NCBI RefSeq assembly: GCF_014641855.1
Contig: NZ_BMII01000021.1
Span: 1-64,000 of the forward strand
DNA: 64,000 bases
Source: Shewanella inventionis
Lineage (GTDB): Bacteria > Pseudomonadota > Gammaproteobacteria > Enterobacterales > Shewanellaceae
Reading direction: 5' to 3'
The translations under genes were made by a program, and so were the position numbers. Positions 57,904 through 64,000 of the stretch are shown here, one piece after another. The stretch's first letter is position 1, and each line of letters begins with the position of its first letter. The notes beneath the pieces are model-generated. The model worked only from the letters and a program-made list of their open reading frames with translations. It was not told the origin of the DNA and searched no databases.

Positions 57904-58562
57904 ATACCCAACAATTGGTTTCAATGCTAAAACAGCAACTCAATCAACTTGAGCGCGATGTACTATCGCATGACCAAAATTTAGCACCAAACCAGCGACA
58001 AACCTTGCAACAAACTGAACGTTTTAACAGCCAATTGTTTGCTCAACAGGGCGCGCTACTCACGCCATGTATTGCTCAACTGCGCCAAGATATTCAAAAG
58101 CTTGAAAAACAATTATCTCTGCGTTTAGGCCAACACGTTATCCAGCTCAGTTGTGAGCGTATTCAAGACCGTTTTATTGCCTTAAAAAGAGCCCTGTTAA
58201 CCACCGACATTAACTTAAAAGCCGAAGCACAACGTAAAGCCAGTAATCGTGCGCGATATGCAAAAAAACAGCAGCAGGCGGTACAAGACAGTGGCTTTGG
58301 TTGGATAGCCAGTAACGTGATGCAAAACAGCCATCAATTATATGAAGAGCTGAATAAACACCTTAACTGGGCTAAAAAAATTGAACAAAAAATACAACAA
58401 ATGGAAGCAAATCTTGAATTCTGTCATAGTGATGACAAAATTAAATTGCAAAATGATATCCTTTTGATGCATCGTCGCTTAGGGAAATGTAAACAAGCAA
58501 TTAGTTATATTGAGGAGCGCATTCAATTATTTGAACGACCTCGCCAAAGTTACCCTCGTTAA
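57900..58562 (+). CDS. priC: Primosomal replication protein PriC
   Basis: A helical protein of 220 residues from the ATG at 57900, which overlaps the stop codon of the permease (ATGA); an earlier TTG at 57894 is less likely. Conserved PriC features include the N-terminal coiled region LVSMLKQQLNQLERDVL, FNSQLFAQQGALLTPCIAQLRQDIQKLE and a C-terminal MHRRLGKCKQAISYIEERIQLFE. PriC restarts stalled forks by loading DnaB with the Rep route. It is longer than the E. coli protein (175). The operon with dinG places fork-rescue functions together. Confidence 0.85.
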   Translation: MNTQQLVSMLKQQLNQLERDVLSHDQNLAPNQRQTLQQTERFNSQLFAQQGALLTPCIAQLRQDIQKLEKQLSLRLGQHVIQLSCERIQDRFIALKRALLTTDINLKAEAQRKASNRARYAKKQQQAVQDSGFGWIASNVMQNSHQLYEELNKHLNWAKKIEQKIQQMEANLEFCHSDDKIKLQNDILLMHRRLGKCKQAISYIEERIQLFERPRQSYPR

Positions 58563-58571
58563 GGAGCAACA

Positions 58572-59270
58572 ATGAAATCTGTATTGACCACTAGTGCGCT
58601 GTTAGCATTTTTAACTTCATCATCGTTATTTGCAGCTAATTTAACTATTCCAATGTCTTTTGAATACTTAGCGCTTGATGGCGAAGCGATTGAAACCAAT
58701 ATGTTTACGCATCAATCGGATCTAGCACTCACCAACGGCACCCATAAAATCGCTATCCGCTATCATGATGTCGTTGATGACTCTTTTAGCGACAGCCAAT
58801 CATTTGTTAAATCAACGCCATTTATTATCACACTAACCGTAGATGGCGACTATAAATACAGCCTAAAGCCTGCTGATGGTGATGTAGTCAAAAAACCAAA
58901 GGTCTTTGCCAAAGACCCAAAAATTAAGCTAACTCGACAAGATAATGGCCCAGTTACATATAGCGTTGAACACACTCAGTATACTGAAAAATCGTTTATC
59001 ACTAATTTGTTTAAAACCAATCAGAAACAAGATTTTGACGAATTAGCTGTTTCAGCCACCTCAGATGCACCAACAGCCGTGACCCAAGCACCTGCAAAAT
59101 CAGACATCGCAGTCGCTACGAGCGTGACTCCCGCCGTAACAAGTGCAACACCAGCTGCAACCAACAGCAAAAACCCAGCTCAAGCTGAACAGATGCTGCA
59201 ATATTGGTGGTTACAGGCAGATGAAAAAACACGTAAAGAATTTATGGGCTGGGCGATAAAACAGCTTTAA
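58572..59270 (+). CDS. DUF2057 family periplasmic protein
   Basis: An exported protein of 232 residues. The signal peptide cleaves near residue 21 (LFAA), and the DUF2057 (YccT/CsgI-like) domain covers about 22-125 with [15 protein letters not shown] and [16 protein letters not shown] low-complexity Ala/Thr linker (about 160-200) precedes a short C-terminal helix [18 protein letters not shown]. Its E. coli relative YccT (CsgI) inhibits curli. AAGGAGCAAC precedes the ATG. The HDAC-like gene starts at the next base after its stop codon. Confidence 0.85.
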   Translation: MKSVLTTSALLAFLTSSSLFAANLTIPMSFEYLALDGEAIETNMFTHQSDLALTNGTHKIAIRYHDVVDDSFSDSQSFVKSTPFIITLTVDGDYKYSLKPADGDVVKKPKVFAKDPKIKLTRQDNGPVTYSVEHTQYTEKSFITNLFKTNQKQDFDELAVSATSDAPTAVTQAPAKSDIAVATSVTPAVTSATPAATNSKNPAQAEQMLQYWWLQADEKTRKEFMGWAIKQL

Positions 59271-60200
59271 ATGTTAACTTCCATTCCTTTTGTGTACCAC
59301 GCCAGCTATTCGCAGCTGGCGTTACCTGCAACACATCGATTTCCGACAACAAAATACCAACGGCTATATCACCATGCCATTGAACAACAATTGTTGTTTG
59401 AATCCTCACGTTATATCCCTAGCGCCATTGAAATCGACACTCTCCAAGCAGTGCACTGCCCAAAGTATGTTGATCAATTTATTCGCGGCCTGTTAGATCA
59501 CAAAGCACAGCGACGCATAGGGTTTCCCTGGAGTGAGCAATTAGTTAATCGAACCTTGCATGCTGTTAATGGGACTGTGCTTTGTGCACAATTAGCATTA
59601 ACGCATGGAATTGCAGTGCATTTAACCGGGGGGTATCACCATGCACACTATGATTTTGGCAGTGGTTTTTGTATTTTTAATGATTTAATTATTGCGGCTA
59701 AAAGTGCTATCGACAGTGGGCATGCTGATAAAGTGTTAATCTTTGACTGTGATGTCCACCAAGGTGATGGCACTGCAACCTTAGCTCAGCAGTACCCTAA
59801 TATCATTAGCTGCTCTATTCATTGTGCACAAAATTTTCCAGCAAGAAAGCAAGACTCAGATTACGACATCGATTTAAATAAAGGTTGTAGCGACCAAGAA
59901 TATATTGAGCACGTCGAGCAAATTTTGCCTTATCTTATACGGCTTCATCAGCCTGATCTTATTCTTTATGATGCGGGTGTCGATATCCATCAAGATGACG
60001 ACTTAGGGTACTTTACTATTTCAAGCCAGGGTATTTTGGCACGAGATACCCATGTTATATCGATAGCCAAAAGCCATAACATCCCACTTGCGGCCGTGAT
60101 CGGTGGAGGCTATAGTCGTAATGAAGCAGAATTAACTCATCGGCATAGCCAATTGCTTATAGCCGCAAACGAGTTATGGTTACAGCCCAAATCAACATAA
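59271..60200 (+). CDS. Histone deacetylase family protein
   Basis: A predicted zinc-dependent deacetylase of 309 residues, arginase/deacetylase fold. Zinc-binding and active-site features are GGYHHAHYDFGSGFCIFND (His-His pair, near residues 123-124), FDCDVHQGDG (Asp and His near 162-164) and YDAGVDIHQDDDLG (Asp ligand near 236), with the GGGYSRN loop. Bacterial members act on acetylpolyamines, acetyl-lysine or acetoin-like substrates. The substrate here is unknown. The ATG abuts the preceding stop codon, so translation is coupled. Confidence 0.9.
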   Translation: MLTSIPFVYHASYSQLALPATHRFPTTKYQRLYHHAIEQQLLFESSRYIPSAIEIDTLQAVHCPKYVDQFIRGLLDHKAQRRIGFPWSEQLVNRTLHAVNGTVLCAQLALTHGIAVHLTGGYHHAHYDFGSGFCIFNDLIIAAKSAIDSGHADKVLIFDCDVHQGDGTATLAQQYPNIISCSIHCAQNFPARKQDSDYDIDLNKGCSDQEYIEHVEQILPYLIRLHQPDLILYDAGVDIHQDDDLGYFTISSQGILARDTHVISIAKSHNIPLAAVIGGGYSRNEAELTHRHSQLLIAANELWLQPKST

Positions 60201-60272
60201 CGTATTAATATTTGACACGAAACCTATTCGACATAGACGTCGATAACGAAACTGATCTCAAAGGAGCATATA

Positions 60273-60575
60273 ATGCACTTAGATATTCGTAACTATTATG
60301 AAGTTCTATTAATGGAAATATTAAGAGATGAAGGCTTAATGGAAGAGCTACCTGAAGAATACTTAGCTGATTTATGCTGCGTCACACTTAATCAGTTACC
60401 GGTGCGCTATATCCGTCACTTGGTTGATACTTATTTTTTTGAAAACTACCAAGAGCTGCACACAATGAAAACAGAAATTTACGATGCGCTTGAAAAATCA
60501 CGCCAATTTCTAAAAGCCAATTTACAAAAACGCTTAAAAGAAGAGGCAGAAATAGCCGCAGCGCAACAAATATAA
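60273..60575 (+). CDS. ComFB family protein
   Basis: A small, acidic, helical protein of 100 residues with the late-competence ComFB domain: IRNYYEVLLMEILRDEGLMEELPEEYLADLCCVTLNQLPVRYIRHLVDTYFF. The domain is common in proteobacteria with unclear role; some cyanobacterial members bind cyclic-di-nucleotides, which cannot be shown here. The strong AAAGGAGCATATA precedes the ATG. It stands between the HDAC-like gene (72-base gap) and the 4.5S RNA gene. Confidence 0.85.
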   Translation: MHLDIRNYYEVLLMEILRDEGLMEELPEEYLADLCCVTLNQLPVRYIRHLVDTYFFENYQELHTMKTEIYDALEKSRQFLKANLQKRLKEEAEIAAAQQI

Positions 60576-60621
60576 TAAGACTTAAAAGAAATTAACATTA
60601 CGCAGAGGGAACTATATTGGA

Positions 60622-60720
60622 GGTTCCCCTAGAGCCGACACCCCGGCACACGAGTCGCTTGCTGCGGTTGCTCCCTTCCGGGCCTGGCCGAGTTCACAAG
60701 TTATCGTTGCGGGGGGACCC
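60622..60720 (-). ncRNA. ffs: 4.5S signal recognition particle RNA (small bacterial type)
   Basis: About 99 bases on the minus strand. The conserved Ffh-binding core GGCCAGGCCCGGAAGGGAGC (60668-60690 region) lies in the apical hairpin, and the ends pair (GGTCCCCC with GGGGAACC). The RNA scaffolds Ffh in membrane-protein targeting. It is convergent with the ComFB gene and divergent from omcA. Confidence 0.93.
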
Positions 60721-61073
60721 TAGGGTCACCATAGATTTCTGACAAACAAAACTTGTTTTCAGAACGTGGCGATTATCCCCTAAGCTATAATCTTGATCAA
60801 GCCTTTATCCAGATAACTTTGCATTCCGTGGTTTAGTTGCGCAATAGTTATGCAAAACGGATTAATCTGCCTCAATCCAGCGCAATATCAACATTTAGGG
60901 TTATTCAAAGTACAAAATTGATTACTCCTAAATGAATAGTCAGATCTTAGTCACAACTCTACACATAATTCAATGAGTAACTTGCAAAGGTTAGCTAACA
61001 TAATAAATGGATAAAATCCGCACACTGTTAACCCATGGTGAAATGCGTGATAACTAAAAAAAGCAGGGAATTC
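60721..61073 (+). promoter_or_regulatory. omcA upstream region
   Basis: These 353 bases between 4.5S RNA and omcA contain no ORF with a ribosome site. A CRP-like site lies at 60940-60955, and an A-rich AAAAAAGCAGGGAA precedes the omcA start. The first 60 bases belong to the 4.5S RNA promoter. Confidence 0.5.
60940..60955 (+). promoter_or_regulatory. Candidate CRP site upstream of omcA
   Basis: TCAGATCTTAGTCACA read on the other strand is TGTGA-N6-TCTGA, a perfect first half and 3 of 5 in the second. In S. oneidensis, CRP activates omcA and mtrCAB, which supports the call. It lies 118-134 bases before the start codon. Confidence 0.5.
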
Positions 61074-63236
61074 ATGATGAAAACAATAACCGTTCGTCCC
61101 GCAACAAAAGCGGTATTGGGTGCAGGTCTTCTTGCACTGGTTCTTACTGGCTGTGGAGGCAGTGATGGCGCCGATGGTGAAAACGGCACTGATGGCATCA
61201 TTGGTGTCAATATCGACAATGCGTCTACATTACAAGCTTCATTTACAGATGCGAGTATTGTCAACGGTACCGTCAATGTGACCTTCAGTCTAAAAAATGC
61301 CAATGGTGTTGCTGTGCTTGGGTTAACAAAAGATCATGACTTACGTTTTGGTATTGCTCAATTAACCCCAGTTGTTGAAACGGTTAACGATGATGAAATC
61401 GATCGTGGTTATCAGTGGCAATCTTATATCAATGTATTAAAACAACCGAACACAAGCTCAATCCCTGACGGTGAAACTAATATCGCCCCATCAGAGCAAT
61501 ATCAGGCTGAAGTAGAAGTAGCATCAGCTTGTGAAACTTGCTTAGTTGATAATGAAGATGGCACCTACAGCTATACCTTTCAAACCAATGTGAGTCAGGT
61601 TACTGAACCATTAACCATTACCTACAACCAAGATAATACTCAACGCATTACGCTTGAATTAAAACAACCATTAGTCACAACCAATGCCCACTATGATTTC
61701 CAACCGTCAACAGGGTTAACAGAAGATATCGCCTCGCGTGACGTAGTATCAATTGAGACGTGTTACACCTGTCACCAACCTGACAGTCTTGAGTTACACG
61801 GTGGCCGCCGTATTGATTTAGAAAATTGCGCATCTTGCCATACCGCCACATCAGGCGACCCTGAAACTGGCAACAGTGTCGATTTTACTTACATGATCCA
61901 CGCTATCCATAAAGGCCAAGACCGCGTAACGCATACCGCAACAAGTGAAGAAGCAGCGCCATACAAAGTAATAGGTTATGGCGGAAGTTTACATAATTAC
62001 GGCAATGTTATGTACCCACAAAAGCCTGCCGCCGATTGCAGTGCATGCCATGTTGAAGGCGAAAATGCACCAAAAGATGCCGCATTATTTACTGCTAATA
62101 AAAGCGATACAGCCTGTATTGCATGTCATACAGAATCCGCATCTGAGCATCATGTTGGTTTAAGTGCACAATGTACTTCATGCCATATTGAAGATGGCTA
62201 TGCACGCAGCGCAAAAGAAGCTCATGGCGATGTAATGACGGCTTACAATGAAACTAAAACGATAAATGTGGTCTTTAGCGATACAAGCGTAACGACTGAT
62301 GGTGCATTCACAACCAAGGTTCAATTTACCGATGCGTCATCCAATGTTATTGCAGCAGAATTTATCGACACCAGTAGCCGCATTGTCATGGCATGGGACA
62401 GTAACATCGATTACCCAGCCTATAACGATGCAAGTTACAGCCAAAGACGCTTAAGACTCAGTGAAGGTGTTGCTAATGAAGATAACAGCTGGACATTAGT
62501 GTGGAGCAACGTGACCTTACCAGCTGATTATGTGGGAAAAACGTTTGAGCTTTGGTCGGCCGTTACTGCATGTTACAACAACGGCGGATATGGTCGCCCT
62601 GAAGTACAACTCACCTCTTGTGATACTGACGATGTTCGCACCGTTGAAATCAAAAGCAATGCTTATCAGTTTGTTATGGGGGCTGATGCTGTAGATAGCA
62701 CTCAAACAGCAGCAGAGCGCAGAAACATTATTGATACAACAACTTGCCAAGGCTGTCACAACCAAGAAGTGTATCACTATGATAATGGTGTTAACTGCCA
62801 AACCTGTCATACACCTGATAAAACAACCAGAACTGATGATACCTACCCAGGCGGTAAAAAATCGACTAGCTTTGCATTTAAAGCGCACAGCGCTGAAGGC
62901 CACGATTTAAGTGTTGCTGGTGTTGAATCAGGTACAGTATTAAAAACAGATTGCGCGACATGCCACACCTCAGATGGTTTCACCTTAGGCCGTGCAGAGG
63001 ATCGTGTATGGCGCTTTGGTGATACTGATACTGGTGCTGATATTTGGGTGTCATCAGACAGCGGGGCCTGTTTAACTTGTCACCAAAAAACAATAACCGA
63101 ATCGACAGTGTCTCACATAGAGTCTAATGGCGGTATTGTTGATGGTATGAGTGAAGAAGATGTACGCACACGCGCTGCAGAAATGTGCTCAACCTGCCAC
63201 ACCCCAGAACGTGTAAGCGAAAGTCACGGCTCTTAA
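61074..63236 (+). CDS. omcA: Outer-membrane decaheme c-type cytochrome OmcA
   Basis: A surface lipoprotein of 720 residues from the ATG at 61074 (a second ATG follows at 61077; the frame extends 13 codons further). The lipobox is LTGC, then a Gly-Asp rich linker. Ten CXXCH heme motifs are countable: CYTCH, CASCH, CSACH, CIACH, CTSCH, then after a beta-domain CQGCH, CQTCH, CATCH, CLTCH and CSTCH. The 5+5 arrangement and segments such as LGLTKDHDLRFGIAQLTP match S. oneidensis OmcA, a terminal reductase for Fe(III)/Mn(IV) minerals and flavins. A terminator separates it from mtrC, as both have their own promoters. Confidence 0.96.
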   Translation: MMKTITVRPATKAVLGAGLLALVLTGCGGSDGADGENGTDGIIGVNIDNASTLQASFTDASIVNGTVNVTFSLKNANGVAVLGLTKDHDLRFGIAQLTPVVETVNDDEIDRGYQWQSYINVLKQPNTSSIPDGETNIAPSEQYQAEVEVASACETCLVDNEDGTYSYTFQTNVSQVTEPLTITYNQDNTQRITLELKQPLVTTNAHYDFQPSTGLTEDIASRDVVSIETCYTCHQPDSLELHGGRRIDLENCASCHTATSGDPETGNSVDFTYMIHAIHKGQDRVTHTATSEEAAPYKVIGYGGSLHNYGNVMYPQKPAADCSACHVEGENAPKDAALFTANKSDTACIACHTESASEHHVGLSAQCTSCHIEDGYARSAKEAHGDVMTAYNETKTINVVFSDTSVTTDGAFTTKVQFTDASSNVIAAEFIDTSSRIVMAWDSNIDYPAYNDASYSQRRLRLSEGVANEDNSWTLVWSNVTLPADYVGKTFELWSAVTACYNNGGYGRPEVQLTSCDTDDVRTVEIKSNAYQFVMGADAVDSTQTAAERRNIIDTTTCQGCHNQEVYHYDNGVNCQTCHTPDKTTRTDDTYPGGKKSTSFAFKAHSAEGHDLSVAGVESGTVLKTDCATCHTSDGFTLGRAEDRVWRFGDTDTGADIWVSSDSGACLTCHQKTITESTVSHIESNGGIVDGMSEEDVRTRAAEMCSTCHTPERVSESHGS

Positions 63237-63268
63237 TGTTAATCACTTAATCATCTATGTTTATTAAA

Positions 63269-63300
63269 AAGGCTCCAATCACATTGGGGCCTTCTTATTT
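63269..63300 (+). terminator. Rho-independent terminator of omcA
   Basis: AAGGCTCCAAT-CAC-ATTGGGGCCTT (one G-T pair) is followed by CTTATTTT, 33 bases past the omcA stop codon. Confidence 0.85.
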
Positions 63301-63354
63301 TACAAACATTAAACATGAGTTAAGTCTGTATTTTACATACCTCTTTATTAATAG

Positions 63355-63370
63355 GCTGATCACCATCACA
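63355..63370 (+). promoter_or_regulatory. Candidate CRP site upstream of mtrC
   Basis: GCTGATCACCATCACA read on the other strand is TGTGA-N6-TCAGC, with a perfect first half. It lies 144-159 bases before the mtrC start. The match is moderate, but its place parallels the site before omcA. Confidence 0.45.
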
Positions 63371-63513
63371 CTATTGCGTTCGCCTTACAGACGTCTAGCT
63401 GATAGTAAAGTAATCTTAATGTTGGGAATACTTTTTAAACATCAACTTAACTGATTTAAATATTGCAGAACATACTGCCAGTGAGTTTGATGTATGACCT
63501 TTGCAGGGACAAT

Positions 63514-64000
63514 ATGATGAATATAAAACACACAAAAATTGCATTATTACTTGCTATGTCAGCATCAATGACACTGGTTGGTTGCGGCAGCGGAAGTGAC
63601 GGCGAAGATGGTGACGCGGGTAACCCAGGTGGCGAACCAGCAGAAACAATCCAAACACTCAATCTTGATATCACAGATGTCACTTATCAGGACAACAAAC
63701 CAACGGTCACAGTATTTGCGACTAATCAAAACGATTTACCCATTGTTGGTCTAACCGAATTAGAAATTAAAAAAGTGGTTCAGCTCATTCCAGCTGGCGC
63801 CACTGGTGCAGGTAATGCTGCACAATGGCAATATATAGGTTCTCAAGATACTTTTACCGATGTAGGCAACGGTAAATATACTTTTACCATCGACGTTGAA
63901 AATTTTAACCCAGAACTAACTCAACGTTACAATGTCATTTCAAGTGCATCGACATTACTTGACGGTGTAACCGCAGTACCAAGAGCTGAAATCACCGAAG
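63514..64000 (+). CDS. mtrC: Outer-membrane decaheme cytochrome MtrC, 5' part (cut by window end)
   Basis: The visible 162 codons begin with a lipoprotein signal peptide (lipobox LVGC, Cys near residue 24; start ATG at 63514, with another at 63517) and a Gly-Asp linker. The N-terminal beta-domain follows: ETIQTLNLDITDVTYQDNKP and LEIKKVVQLIPAGATGAGNA. These closely resemble S. oneidensis MtrC. No CXXCH is reached before the edge. CAGGGAC precedes the start. In Shewanella mtrC is followed by mtrA and mtrB, forming the porin-cytochrome conduit; those genes would lie to the right. Confidence 0.93.
   Translation, partial: MMNIKHTKIALLLAMSASMTLVGCGSGSDGEDGDAGNPGGEPAETIQTLNLDITDVTYQDNKPTVTVFATNQNDLPIVGLTELEIKKVVQLIPAGATGAGNAAQWQYIGSQDTFTDVGNGKYTFTIDVENFNPELTQRYNVISSASTLLDGVTAVPRAEITE

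Noticed and set aside
63257..63454. 65-codon frame between omcA and mtrC
   Set aside because: It overlaps the omcA terminator and the candidate CRP site, and has no family resemblance.

Overview
The window is chromosomal DNA of a Shewanella, probably close to the S. frigidimarina / S. livingstonensis group. The evidence is the order of core gammaproteobacterial genes, an AT-leaning composition, an IfcA-type flavocytochrome c3, and the start of an omcA-mtrC extracellular electron-transfer locus. Species-level placement rests on remembered protein similarity, not on a search. I see no insertion sequence, prophage, integron or CRISPR array.

Layout. 0.2-6.8 kb: a VolA-type lipoprotein lipase, a YciK short-chain dehydrogenase, a ComEA-like DNA-binding protein and ycjF/ycjX. 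6.8-16.1 kb: the phage-shock operon pspABC (reading into ycjXF) from a sigma-54 promoter, divergent pspF, then sapABCDF and the enoyl-ACP reductase fabV. 16.4-19.1 kb: a decayed ifc locus. The flavocytochrome gene carries an in-frame TAG just after its signal peptide, the next porin gene is cut short, and the porin runs into the 3' end of a DUF819 gene. 19.1-28.7 kb: an AraC/GyrI-like regulator, then the proteostasis block ppiD, hupB, lon, clpX, clpP, tig, all on the minus strand. 29.1-29.4 kb: tRNA-Pro, tRNA-Arg and tRNA-His. 29.7-42.6 kb: folD, cysS, ppiB, lpxH, miaE, a Yip1 membrane protein, glnS, feoAB, a GNAT acetyltransferase, a parvulin and a DUF885 protein. 42.9-52.5 kb: a six-gene TonB2-type energising operon (DUF3450, ttpC, exbB2, exbD2, tonB2, TPR), a methyltransferase and a large TonB-dependent receptor with a long, inverted-repeat-rich leader. 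52.5-60.6 kb: polB and dinG diverging from a shared LexA box, then a TauE-type permease, priC, a DUF2057 protein, a histone-deacetylase-like hydrolase and a ComFB-like protein. 60.6-64 kb: 4.5S RNA, omcA (ten CXXCH motifs) and the 5' end of mtrC.

How the parts work together. Envelope homeostasis (psp, sap, fabV, lpxH, ppiD), protein quality control (tig, clpXP, lon), ferrous iron uptake (feoAB), TonB-driven outer-membrane import and metal respiration (omcA/mtrC) make a typical Shewanella core region. The least ordinary points are the broken ifc locus, the Walker A Lys-to-Arg change in SapD, the Asn-to-Ala change in the Exo II motif of PolB, fabV in the slot where E. coli has fabI, and several strong inverted repeats in long promoter regions.
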